DNA of 64,000 bases from Alteromonas macleodii (GTDB lineage: Bacteria; Pseudomonadota; Gammaproteobacteria; Enterobacterales; Alteromonadaceae), in NCBI RefSeq assembly GCF_903772925.1, contig NZ_LR812090.1, positions 406,593 to 470,592 on the forward strand. Reading direction: 5' to 3'. The notes under the pieces were generated by a model. That model was not told the DNA's origin and ran no database searches. It saw nothing but the letters and a program-made list of their open reading frames with translations. Position numbers and translations under genes: made by a program. Each line of letters starts with the position of its first letter. Position 1 is the stretch's first letter. Positions 29,659 to 37,217 of this stretch are shown piece by piece.

Positions 29659-29916
29659 ATGACAAAGTTAAAAAACAAGGCAAGTCCTTTCTGTGCGCGT
29701 GTTACTAAGCGCTCATTCTCTACGTCGTTAGTTATGGCTGCTCTTGCAACACTTTCTGCTTGTGATGCAACTAACGTTGATGTTGTAGCACATGATGTAA
29801 AGGCTACGGAAAAAGCTATCGAACCTGCTTCAAAAAGCCCAGTTGATGAACAAAGTGAAATGTTTGTTTACTTGGATGAATCCGACCTAATTGACGCCTA
29901 CTACAAGGTTAAGTAA
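29659..29916 (+). CDS. Small putative lipoprotein
   Basis: An 85-residue protein of unknown function. ATG 29659 has GAGG 9 bases upstream; an earlier in-frame ATG at 29608 has no such site. The N-terminus is basic (MTKLKNKASPFCARVTKR), followed by SLVMAALATLSAC, whose LSAC is a lipobox with Cys at about residue 35, so the mature lipoprotein would be only ~51 residues and acidic (DEQSEMFVYLDESDLIDAYYKVK). It sits alone in a 0.85-kb interval between maeA and yghU with a terminator downstream. Confidence 0.6.
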   Translation: MTKLKNKASPFCARVTKRSFSTSLVMAALATLSACDATNVDVVAHDVKATEKAIEPASKSPVDEQSEMFVYLDESDLIDAYYKVK

Positions 29917-30033
29917 CTCGAAATTATACGTTTACATGCTATCGATATAGCCACCGTTTCTGCTGTTAAAACTTATCGGTGGGTATCGATTAGTACCAGT
30001 TTGCGGGCAATGGACTGCTCGCCTTTTATTATT

Positions 30034-30073
30034 AAAGCCGTGCTTTGTATCGCTGCAAAGTGCGGCTTTTTTT
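30034..30073 (+). terminator. Intrinsic terminator in the lipoprotein-yghU gap
   Basis: AAAGCCG...CGGCTTT outer stem, symmetric TG/TG internal loop, CTTTG...CAAAG inner stem and a T-run to 30073. It lies 118 bp past the lipoprotein stop and insulates yghU. Confidence 0.85.
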
Positions 30074-30196
30074 ATGTCAGTAACCGTATATCCCCGTTTA
30101 TTAGTCGACAGTGATGAGCTATAAGTCTTTAAAAGCTGTTCTTAATAGCTATGTATTGCAGTAACTTAATAAATAAAGAAACTATAAGGATTTGCT

Positions 30197-31054
30197 ATGT
30201 CGACAGAAGATAACTACACACCGCCAGAAGTTTGGACCCAAGCTGAAGATGATGGTAACAAGTGGGCAAGTATTAATCGCCCTGTGTCTGGTGCTACCCA
30301 CGAAAAGGATCGTCCGAGTGGCGAACATGGTTTGCAGCTTTACTCGTTAGCCACGCCTAACGGTCAGAAAGTGACTATCATGCTAGAAGAGCTGTTGGCA
30401 GCAGGTGTAAGTGAAGCAGAGTATGACGCTTGGCTTATAAATATTGGTGAGGGTGAGCAGTTTTCTTCAGGGTTTGTTGACGTAAACCCCAACAGTAAAA
30501 TTCCGGCAATGGTCGATACTACAACGTCACCAGAAACGAAGCTTTTTGAATCAGGTTCAATTTTGGTTTACCTGGCAGAAAAGTTCGGTAAGTTCATTCC
30601 GCAAGACGCCCATGCAAAGGCGGAATGTTTCAACTGGCTGTTCTGGCAGGTGGGGTCAGCGCCTTACTTAGGCGGTGGTTTCGGGCACTTCTACAGTTAT
30701 GCGCCATATCCAATGGAATATCCTATCAACCGCTTTACCATGGAAACTAAGCGTCAGTTAGATGTGCTAGACAAGCACTTAGCAAACAATGAGTTTATGG
30801 CAGGTAGCGAGTACAGTATCGCTGACATGGCTATATGGCCGTGGTACGGCAATTTAGTGCTTGGAAATCTTTACGATGCCGCAACGTTTCTTCAAGTACA
30901 CGAGTACACCAACTTGGTACGATGGGCTAAACAGCTAGAGCAACGAGAAGGCGTCAAACGAGGTCGTATTGTCAACAAAACCTGGGGCGATGACGGCCAG
31001 TTAGCAAACCGCCACAGCGCAAAAGATATCGACGACGCCCTCGCCAACACCTAA
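30197..31054 (+). CDS. yghU: Glutathione-dependent disulfide-bond oxidoreductase (YghU-type glutathione S-transferase)
   Basis: A 285-residue cytosolic Nu-class GST-fold protein with glutathione-dependent disulfide-bond reductase activity in E. coli YghU (288 residues). Recognisable throughout: WASINRPVSGATHEKDRPSGEHGLQLYS is represented by INRPVSGATHEKD and LQLYSLATPNGQKVTIMLEE, then VNPNSKIPAM, SGSILVYLAEKFG (glutathione site), NWLFWQVGSAPYLGGGFGHF and MAIWPWYGNLVLGNLYDAA. TATAAGGA lies just upstream of ATG 30197. Its stop is only 16 bp before the left end of the IS element, so the IS lies directly downstream and may have displaced its terminator. Confidence 0.95.
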   Translation: MSTEDNYTPPEVWTQAEDDGNKWASINRPVSGATHEKDRPSGEHGLQLYSLATPNGQKVTIMLEELLAAGVSEAEYDAWLINIGEGEQFSSGFVDVNPNSKIPAMVDTTTSPETKLFESGSILVYLAEKFGKFIPQDAHAKAECFNWLFWQVGSAPYLGGGFGHFYSYAPYPMEYPINRFTMETKRQLDVLDKHLANNEFMAGSEYSIADMAIWPWYGNLVLGNLYDAATFLQVHEYTNLVRWAKQLEQREGVKRGRIVNKTWGDDGQLANRHSAKDIDDALANT

Positions 31055-31061
31055 ATAATGG

Positions 31062-31070
31062 GGTCAGTGT
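31062..31070. repeat. IS target-site duplication, left copy
   Basis: GGTCAGTGT directly abuts the left inverted repeat of the IS4-family element and is repeated exactly at 32405-32413. Confidence 0.85.
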
Positions 31071-32404
31071 CTGAGGTATCCCCACAAATAAACTAATGAT
31101 ATCAGTGAGATAAAAAAGACAGGAACATTCATGACGTTTGGTGATCAGATCAATCGCCAAACTTCACCGAGACCAAACAGCCATGAATGTCCTATCTATT
31201 GTGAACAAAGTCGTTACGCTTGTCAGCTACAATATGCATAAAACTCGTCTAAATGCGGTCACGGCGTGCGTCAAAAGTCTGCTTAATGGAAGCGCTGCAA
31301 CCGTAACCAGCATAGGTCGAGGGATAAACACTAAAGCCTTTGAAAAACATAGGATTAAACGTGCAGACCGCTTGCTCTCAAATCCGCACTTACTAAGTGA
31401 AACACCGCTCATCTATGCATCTATATGCCAACTATTTTGCGGCAACACAACACGCCCTGTTATCTCAATAGATTGGTCAGATTTAGACGACCGTAAAGCG
31501 CACTTTCTTTTACGCGCGGCAGTATCTCTGAAAGGAAGGCCCATCACACTTTACCAAGAAGTACATTGCAACAAGACCAAAGAGAAACCTGCTACACACA
31601 AGGCATTTTTAAAGGCGTTACACGCTATATTACCTTCAAATTGCCGACCCATTATCGTTACCGATGCAGGGTATAAATCGCCTTGGTTCAGAGAAGTTAG
31701 GGCCCTAGGATGGGACATTGTTGGGCGTATCCGCAAGCCACATCTTTACTCGCTTGATAGAGGAAATACGTGGCAATGTATTCGTCGTTTATACGCACAA
31801 GCAACCTGTCGACCGAAGCGTTTTGATAACAGCCAAATAGTAAGGAGCAACCCCTTTACCTGCACGCTAGTTCTTTTTAAACAGAAATCTAAAGGGCGTC
31901 ATGCTTCAAATCCAGATGGTACACGTAAAGCCTCAAAACGCTCAAAAGTTCATGCGCAAGGGGCGAAAGATCCATGGCTATTAGCGACATCACTGGCACC
32001 TCATCGAAGCTTATCGAAGCAAGTAGTGGCCATTTACAGGCAACGAATGCAAATTGAAGAAGGCTTTAGAGACATGAAAAGCACGAAGTTCGGGCTTGGC
32101 TATGAACAGAATAAAAGCGTGAAAAAGCAACGTCTAATAATACTGATATTGCTGACAACGTTAGCGTCACTCGTGGCTATATTACTGGGTATGGTGCTCG
32201 TCTCATCGAATAGGCATCGGCGCTTCCAAGCCAATACCGAAACCAGAAGCGTGCTGTCATTCCATTACCTTGGACTCAGGGCTGTCGCTTGTCGAATGCG
32301 ATTTACTATGCGACAGTGGAAAGCTGCACTCAAATGGTACAGCTCCATAGTTGACGCAGCCTGGGCCGGAGACACATGAAACTAAATTCGTGGGGATCCC
32401 TCAG
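31071..32404 (+). mobile_element. Complete IS4-family insertion sequence, 1334 bp
   Basis: Imperfect terminal inverted repeats: left CTGAGGTATCCCCACAAAT (31071-31089) and right, read inward, CTGAGGGATCCCCACGAAT (32404-32386), 17 of 19 identical. The element is flanked by the 9-bp direct repeat GGTCAGTGT and encodes one intact transposase with the IS4 Y-2-R-3-E-6-K signature. Intact gene, matched ends and an exact duplication suggest a recent, possibly active insertion. The target lies inside a GGGGTCAGTGT repeat unit. Confidence 0.92.
31183..32379 (+). CDS. IS4-family DDE transposase
   Basis: A 398-residue transposase. DDE residues: Asp97 (ISIDWSDLDD), Asp161 (IIVTDAGYKSPWF) and Glu292 in the IS4 signature Y285-R288-E292-K299 (IYRQRMQIEEGFRDMK). 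The start at ATG 31183 (MNVLSIVNKVV) is chosen; the frame is open from 31138, but that segment is only the IS 5' region. The C-terminal half has a hydrophobic stretch (RLIILILLTTLASLVAILLGMVLV) common in IS4 members. No frameshift or stop is seen, so the enzyme is probably functional. Confidence 0.94.
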   Translation: MNVLSIVNKVVTLVSYNMHKTRLNAVTACVKSLLNGSAATVTSIGRGINTKAFEKHRIKRADRLLSNPHLLSETPLIYASICQLFCGNTTRPVISIDWSDLDDRKAHFLLRAAVSLKGRPITLYQEVHCNKTKEKPATHKAFLKALHAILPSNCRPIIVTDAGYKSPWFREVRALGWDIVGRIRKPHLYSLDRGNTWQCIRRLYAQATCRPKRFDNSQIVRSNPFTCTLVLFKQKSKGRHASNPDGTRKASKRSKVHAQGAKDPWLLATSLAPHRSLSKQVVAIYRQRMQIEEGFRDMKSTKFGLGYEQNKSVKKQRLIILILLTTLASLVAILLGMVLVSSNRHRRFQANTETRSVLSFHYLGLRAVACRMRFTMRQWKAALKWYSSIVDAAWAGDT

Positions 32405-32413
32405 GGTCAGTGT
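32405..32413. repeat. IS target-site duplication, right copy
   Basis: GGTCAGTGT immediately after the right inverted repeat, identical to 31062-31070. Confidence 0.85.
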
Positions 32414-32420
32414 AAATTAT

Positions 32421-32517
32421 GGGGTCAGTGTACTTTAGTTATGTTAATCACTTTCTTAACATCACAATGGCTAAAGAGGGGCATCGACAAAAAGCGGGAC
32501 AAAAGTACTCTGACCCC
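32421..32517. repeat. Short inverted-repeat element bounded by GGGGTCAG(T/A)GTACTTT
   Basis: GGGGTCAGTGTACTTT at 32421-32436 faces AAAGTACTCTGACCCC at 32502-32517; arms pair at 15 of 16 positions around 65 bp. The same motif occurs as a compact hairpin at 35042-35077 and as the IS target at 31059-31070. It resembles small non-autonomous or REP-type repeats; no transposase is inside. Confidence 0.7.
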
Positions 32518-32523
32518 CAATTT

Positions 32524-33051
32524 TCAAATGAGCTCTGCCACACTCTTTAAATAGGCTTGTTGAAGTGGTGTGAAATCCCATTCATTTAAGGCTTCGTCGA
32601 ATTCGAAGTCGCCCACACGGCCACGCCATCTTTCTGTAGGTGCTGTTGTCCAGTTTTTCATATACACCAGCTTTCCATGCAGGCAGTGTAATACTTCAAG
32701 TTTTGGTGGTTCTGCAGCACTGTAAGTTACACGCTCTGAGACAATAGCGCCTTCTTCACAGTTCTGATCAAAAAATATAAAGCCGCGATAATTTCCGCTT
32801 TCCGTAATGGAAATAAGCGAAGCATATTCTTTGCTGTCGGATACTTTCCTCATCGCAGGCAAATAGCCATCGACTCGCTTAATTTGAAGCCCTTGTGATT
32901 TGTTATGCCACTGCCAACCTGAACTTCCCATAAAAGTTAGCTCGTTGTTCTTGTGGTTAAAACGCCAAAGCGTTTCAAAAGTACTCCAAGATGCAAAGAC
33001 AATGACGCACAACATTATAAAACCGGTGATGAATATGAGTGGCTTTGTCAT
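32524..33051 (-). CDS. Hypothetical membrane-anchored protein
   Basis: A 175-residue protein not recognised. ATG 33051 is chosen because AGGGG lies about 9 bases upstream; the frame continues to 33108 without a comparable site. An N-terminal transmembrane helix (about residues 4-22, PLIFITGFIMLCVIVFASW) precedes a soluble, presumably periplasmic region rich in Trp and Gly (FMGSSGWQWHNKSQG, WRGRVGDFEFDEALNEWDF) and two cysteines (CEEG, HCLHGK) that could form a disulfide. The stop codon is 6 bp from the short inverted-repeat element. Monocistronic, divergent from the katA region. Confidence 0.6.
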   Translation of the reverse strand: MTKPLIFITGFIMLCVIVFASWSTFETLWRFNHKNNELTFMGSSGWQWHNKSQGLQIKRVDGYLPAMRKVSDSKEYASLISITESGNYRGFIFFDQNCEEGAIVSERVTYSAAEPPKLEVLHCLHGKLVYMKNWTTAPTERWRGRVGDFEFDEALNEWDFTPLQQAYLKSVAELI

Positions 33052-33379
33052 GGCACAAGCCCCTAGTAGATTACGAATGTTTAGTTCTTTGCTACGAAAA
33101 AAGCACAATGCTAGACCTTCATTGCAAAAAAGTAATTCGCTTTACCTTATTTCTGTATAGCGTTTTTGACTTCCGTTAACCAATGCTTGAGCCGAAAAAG
33201 TCCATCGGATTTATAAGCTTAATCAACTATTCAAGATGCCAAACAATAGCGAATAGTAGCTTTCACTCCTTCCATTTATATAAAACTCCCCGCCGCTTAC
33301 CCTCATCGAACGATGTTCCAGCAGCAAAAACGGATATACAAAAAATTCACCTAACGATAAGTGTTTTAGCGTGATTTAA

Positions 33380-33398
33380 AAACACGATTATCATTATC
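33380..33398 (+). promoter_or_regulatory. Fur-box-like sequence upstream of katA
   Basis: The 19-mer ending CGATTATCATTATC matches the classical Fur box GATAATGATAATCATTATC at 14 of 19 positions by eye, with the right half nearly perfect. It lies about 160 bp before the katA ATG. Iron or peroxide-linked control of a heme catalase would make sense, but this is a pattern match only. Confidence 0.4.
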
Positions 33399-33461
33399 TA
33401 TTTTGTTTACTTTAATTGTTTAGGTGAATCAGCGATCATCTTTTTAAACGAAAAAGGTGAT

Positions 33462-33476
33462 TAACAATCGTTGTTA
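33462..33476. promoter_or_regulatory. 15-bp palindrome upstream of katA
   Basis: TAACAA-TCG-TTGTTA, perfect 6-bp arms around a 3-bp spacer, 82 bp before the katA ATG. Possible operator of unknown regulator. Confidence 0.4.
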
Positions 33477-33558
33477 GTTACGTACGTAGTGCCCAATTTT
33501 AGCGAGACGTTAAGTAAAGCTGAAAAGAGGGCGAGAAAAGAACTAGAAGGAATTCGCA

Positions 33559-35034
33559 ATGAGTAAGTGTCCATTTTCAGGTACAGCTATAAACCCTACC
33601 ACGCTAACGTCTAGCAATGGTGCGCCCGTTGCCAATGACAATCAAAGTCGAACTGCAGGCCCCCGCGGCCCCGTTACTTTTGATAACCACTATTTGTTCG
33701 AGAAGCTTGCGCACTTTAACCGCGAGCGAATTCCAGAGCGTGTAGTTCACGCCAGAGGCAGCGCAGCATATGGTACTTTCACGCTAACTAAAAGTTTGTC
33801 TGATTATACTATTGCCGACTTTTTGCAAAAGGAAGGGCAGAAAACCGATGTGTTCTTGCGATTTTCTACTGTAGGTGGCGGTCAAGACTCAAGCGATTAC
33901 GCTCGTGACCCTCGTGGTTTTTCGGTGAAGTTTTACACGGAACAGGGAAACTGGGATATGGTGGGAAATAACACACCTGTATTCTTCTTGCGGGACGGTA
34001 TTAAGTTTCCTGACTTTATACACAGCCAGAAGAAGAACCCACGTACTAACCTGCCAGATCCGCAGGCGGTATATGAGTTTTGGGCTAACAACCCGCAGTC
34101 ATTACACCAATCAACAATTTTGATGTCTGACCGCGGTATTCCGCTTTCCTATCGCCACGTGAATGGCTATAGCTCACATACTTTAAGCTTTTGGAATAAC
34201 GCAGGTGAGCGCTATTGGGTGAAGTGGCACTTTAAAACTAACCAAGGTATCAAAACGCTAACTAACGAAGAAGCAGCGAAAATGCCTGCCTTTGGTGCCC
34301 AACAAGACCTGGTTGAAAGTATTGATAATGGTGATTTCCCGTCATGGACAGTGAACGTGCAGATCATGACCGAAGAGGAAGCTCGCAATTATCATATTAA
34401 CCCGTTTGACTTGACCAAGGTATGGCCGCACAGCGACTTCCCATTAATTGAAGTAGGACAGTTGGAGTTAAACCGCAATGTTGATAACTACTTTGCAGAA
34501 ACTGAGCAAGCAGCGTTCGCGCCGAGCAATTTGGTACCGGGTATTGGCGCATCGCCAGACAGAATGCTTCAAGCGCGACTAATTGGATATCAAGATGCGC
34601 ACAGATACCGCATTGGTGCAAACTACAATCAAATACCGGTAAACGCACCACGTTGTCCGGTACACAATTATCAGCGAGATGGCGCTTTTGCAGGAATTAA
34701 CCCAGCGCTTGCGGGAAGTGGAGCAAACTTCTACCCGAATAACCGAGCACGAATTGGTGAGCCTGCTGAAATGTCGGAGGTACAAGAGCCACCGATGCCA
34801 TTAGAGCAAGATGCATGGTTAGACATTTATGATAACCGTGATGAAGACAACTACTCTCAGGCAGGCGATCTGTATCGCATTATGAGTGAAGATCAAAAGC
34901 AGCAGTTAGTAAACAATATCGCTGATGGTCTAAGCCAAGCCACACAAGATGTTCAAGAAGCCATGTTCGTACAATACGATCTAGCAGATAGTGATTATGG
35001 CGCTCGTGTAAGGGAGGCGGTAGCCAGCAGATAA
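33559..35034 (+). CDS. katA: Monofunctional heme catalase
   Basis: A small-subunit catalase (491 residues) that dismutates hydrogen peroxide. Catalytic-site segments are visible: the distal histidine region RIPERVVHARGSAAYG, RFSTVGGGQDSSDYARDPRGFSVKFYT (seen as RFSTVGGGQDSSDYARDP), the distal asparagine region NNTPVFFLRDGIKFPDFIHSQK, and the proximal heme tyrosine in RLIGYQDAHRYRIG. Length and motifs fit the small-subunit group rather than the 750-residue KatE type. GAAGGAATTC lies just before the ATG. No signal peptide: cytosolic. Closed by a hairpin derived from the GGGGTCAG repeat at 35042-35084. Confidence 0.95.
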   Translation: MSKCPFSGTAINPTTLTSSNGAPVANDNQSRTAGPRGPVTFDNHYLFEKLAHFNRERIPERVVHARGSAAYGTFTLTKSLSDYTIADFLQKEGQKTDVFLRFSTVGGGQDSSDYARDPRGFSVKFYTEQGNWDMVGNNTPVFFLRDGIKFPDFIHSQKKNPRTNLPDPQAVYEFWANNPQSLHQSTILMSDRGIPLSYRHVNGYSSHTLSFWNNAGERYWVKWHFKTNQGIKTLTNEEAAKMPAFGAQQDLVESIDNGDFPSWTVNVQIMTEEEARNYHINPFDLTKVWPHSDFPLIEVGQLELNRNVDNYFAETEQAAFAPSNLVPGIGASPDRMLQARLIGYQDAHRYRIGANYNQIPVNAPRCPVHNYQRDGAFAGINPALAGSGANFYPNNRARIGEPAEMSEVQEPPMPLEQDAWLDIYDNRDEDNYSQAGDLYRIMSEDQKQQLVNNIADGLSQATQDVQEAMFVQYDLADSDYGARVREAVASR

Positions 35035-35041
35035 GGTAAAT

Positions 35042-35084
35042 GGGGTCAGAGTACTTTATTAAAATGTACCCTGACCCTTTTTTT
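35042..35084 (+). terminator. Terminator hairpin formed by a GGGGTCAG-type repeat
   Basis: GGGTCAG (35043-35049) pairs with CTGACCC (35071-35077) and inner GTAC with GTAC (35051-35054, 35066-35069), followed by TTTTTTT (35078-35084). It begins 7 bp after the katA stop and its T-run overlaps the stop codon of the convergent tetR-family gene. The sequence is the same repeat as at 32421-32517 in compact form. Confidence 0.82.
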
Positions 35085-35661
35085 ACTGGGTAGCGACTAG
35101 GGCATAAACGTGTAAGCGAATTGCTTGAAGCGCGCGTTCTTTCCAATTGTTCCAGGTAATGCGGTTGCTAATTTCATGCTGATTTAAGGTAATGTACCCG
35201 TGATTAAGCGCCCATACCTGCATAGCTACATCCTGCTTTTCTTCAACAGACAGCTCTTTTTTGATCAACGCAGCGGTAAGCTTAGTTAGCGTAATAAACG
35301 CTTTTTCACCTGCCTCTATCGCCTCATCTGATGGGGTATAGTCTTTCAAATTAGAAGCAAAAATTAGTCGATAATGAGCCGCGTGAGTTTCTGAAAACGT
35401 TAAAATACGCTCGCAGCCATTAATCACTTTTTCCGCCGCAGTATTGCCATCCGCCGCCAACATTTCACGCTCTACCAATCCAAAACCTTCAATATAGAGC
35501 GCATCTAGGATGCCCTGCTTACCTTTAAAATGGCTATAAATGCCGATAGTAGACATACCAGCGCCTTCGGCTATAGCACGCACGCTCAGCGCATTTGTAC
35601 CGCCTTTTAAAAACAGTGCTGAAGCAGCATCTAAGATCTTTTGTCGGGTATCTTTTTTCAT
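35083..35661 (-). CDS. TetR/AcrR family transcriptional regulator
   Basis: A 192-residue repressor. The N-terminal helix-turn-helix is typical (TRQKILDAASALFLKGGTNALSVRAIAEGAGMSTIGIYSHFKGKQGILDALY, visible in parts such as VRAIAEGAGMSTIGIYSHF at about 26-44). The C-terminal ligand domain includes YRLIFASNLKDYTPSDEA and a VWALNHGYITL segment, typical of the WHG-type TetR C-terminal domain. It is divergently transcribed from the FAD oxidoreductase-DUF2855 pair across a 124-bp gap with two palindromes (35689-35701 and 35714-35728), so it probably represses that operon and itself. Inducer unknown. Confidence 0.9.
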   Translation of the reverse strand: MKKDTRQKILDAASALFLKGGTNALSVRAIAEGAGMSTIGIYSHFKGKQGILDALYIEGFGLVEREMLAADGNTAAEKVINGCERILTFSETHAAHYRLIFASNLKDYTPSDEAIEAGEKAFITLTKLTAALIKKELSVEEKQDVAMQVWALNHGYITLNQHEISNRITWNNWKERALQAIRLHVYALVATQ

Positions 35662-35688
35662 TTACACATCATTTACATGTTGCGCAAT

Positions 35689-35701
35689 ATAACACCGTTA
35701 T
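35689..35701. promoter_or_regulatory. Candidate TetR operator 1
   Basis: ATAACACCGTTAT: perfect ATAAC-N3-GTTAT palindrome 27 bp upstream of the tetR-family start codon. Centre 26 bp from that of the second palindrome. Confidence 0.6.
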
Positions 35702-35713
35702 GTAAGGTGTGTT

Positions 35714-35728
35714 TATAACGCTGTTATA
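35714..35728. promoter_or_regulatory. Candidate TetR operator 2
   Basis: TATAACGCTGTTATA: perfect TATAAC-N3-GTTATA palindrome with the same half-site as operator 1. Together they lie in the divergent promoter region, as expected for a TetR repressor binding two sites. Confidence 0.65.
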
Positions 35729-35785
35729 TCTCTTGGTTTAACACTTAACCTGCCTGCCCGCAGGTTAATCATAAGGACACTATAT

Positions 35786-37201
35786 ATGAAAACTGAGCAA
35801 TTAACCTGCGATTATTTGATTGTAGGCGCTGGCGCGGTAGGGATGGCATTCGCCGATGTACTGCTCCACGAAACAAACGCTAACATTCTGATTGTAGATA
35901 AAAATGTGAAGCCCGGCGGGCATTGGAACTACGCTTACCCCTTCGTCACCCTACACCAGCCTTCAGCGTTCTATGGTGTGTGCTCAAAAGAGCTTAATCG
36001 GGGCGTAATCGACAAGTGCGGAATGAATGAAGGCCTAATGGGGTTAGCTTCAGGGCAAGAAGTTAGCGCGTATTTCGATGCGGTAATGAACGAAACCTTT
36101 TTACCTTCAAGTCGTGTGCAGTATTACCCGCTTTGCGAGTACAAAGGAAATAAACAGTTTGTATCAACCTTAAATGGCAAGCACTACAACGTCACCGTGA
36201 ACAAGAAAATTGTTGATGCCACTTATTTAAATACCAATATTCCACTTACCCATACTCCAAGCTTTACTCGCGACAACGATGTTGCATTTACGCCAGTTAA
36301 TACCGTGGTCGAAAATATCGAAGGCTTTGATAACTACGTGGTGGTCGGTGGTGGTAAAACAGGTATTGATACCTGCCTATGGCTGCTCGAAAACCATGTG
36401 ACCCCAAATAATATCCACTGGGTGGTATCGCGAGATGCCTGGTTACTTAACCGTAAAAATACCCAACCTTTGGACGACTTCTTCTTCGATTCTATTGGGG
36501 CACAAGCGAATCAGATGGAAGCTATTGCTGCGTCAACTTCCATAGAAGATATGTTCGACAAACTAGAAGAGCGCGGTGTTTTACTGCGCATTGATAAGGA
36601 GGTAAGACCGAGTATGTTCCACGGCGCAACGGTGAGCGAATTAGAGCTAAAAGCTTTACAAACGCTTCCGTCTATCGTTAGGGAAGGTCGGGTTAAGCAT
36701 ATCAGCCGCGATAAACTCCAATTTGAAAATACAACATGGAGTATGCCGGATAACGCCCTTGTTATTGATTGTTCTGCTTCCGCGCTGACTAACTTAGAGA
36801 TGAAAGCGGTGTTTGATGGCGACACCATCACCCCTCAAACAGTGCGTGCCTATCAACCTGTTTTTAGTGCGGCTCTTATTGCCCACGTTGAGGCTGCCTA
36901 CAGCGATGAACAACAAAAGCAGATGCTGACCCAAGTGGTCCCGCTGCCTAATCGCGACGTCGATTGGTTGCCAATGACTGCCGCCATGTTACGGAATATG
37001 CAAATTTGGGGTGAAGATTCGGCGCTTAAAGCGTGGATCTACCATTGTCGGCTGGATGGCTTTTCAAAAATAGTACACGGCGTGGCAAAAGACGATATGC
37101 AAAAAATGCAGGTATTAGGGCGTTTGAAAGAAGCAGCGGCACCGGCAATGAAAAAGCTGATGACCTACATACACAGCTTAAAAGCGAGCGGACAACTCTA
37201 A
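35786..37201 (+). CDS. FAD/NAD(P)-dependent oxidoreductase (flavin monooxygenase-like)
   Basis: A 471-residue flavoprotein. A first Rossmann loop YLIVGAGAVGMAFADVLL (GxGxxG, about residues 13-18) is followed by an FAD-ribose acidic residue in ILIVDKNVKPGGHWNYAYPFV; a second dinucleotide site NYVVVGGGKTGIDTCLWLL lies around 185-200. The PGGHWNYAYP segment resembles the GGxW element of flavin monooxygenases. No transmembrane segment. It is followed 16 bp later by a DUF2855 gene and is divergent from a TetR repressor, so it looks like an inducible catabolic or detoxifying pair. The substrate cannot be read from sequence; the family is assigned, the reaction is not. Confidence 0.82.
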   Translation: MKTEQLTCDYLIVGAGAVGMAFADVLLHETNANILIVDKNVKPGGHWNYAYPFVTLHQPSAFYGVCSKELNRGVIDKCGMNEGLMGLASGQEVSAYFDAVMNETFLPSSRVQYYPLCEYKGNKQFVSTLNGKHYNVTVNKKIVDATYLNTNIPLTHTPSFTRDNDVAFTPVNTVVENIEGFDNYVVVGGGKTGIDTCLWLLENHVTPNNIHWVVSRDAWLLNRKNTQPLDDFFFDSIGAQANQMEAIAASTSIEDMFDKLEERGVLLRIDKEVRPSMFHGATVSELELKALQTLPSIVREGRVKHISRDKLQFENTTWSMPDNALVIDCSASALTNLEMKAVFDGDTITPQTVRAYQPVFSAALIAHVEAAYSDEQQKQMLTQVVPLPNRDVDWLPMTAAMLRNMQIWGEDSALKAWIYHCRLDGFSKIVHGVAKDDMQKMQVLGRLKEAAAPAMKKLMTYIHSLKASGQL

Positions 37202-37217
37202 AAGGTTAGAAATAACG

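Larger units (their letters stand above)
33052..33558. other. 507-bp gene-free region between the hypothetical gene and katA
   Basis: A short frame at 33183-33374 has no Shine-Dalgarno and no family resemblance and is not called. The region holds a Fur-like site (33380-33398), a TAACAA-TCG-TTGTTA palindrome (33462-33476) and the presumptive katA promoter. Confidence 0.5.

Noticed and set aside
33183..33374. 63-codon frame upstream of katA
   Set aside because: No ribosome-binding site, no recognisable sequence, and it overlaps the likely regulatory region.
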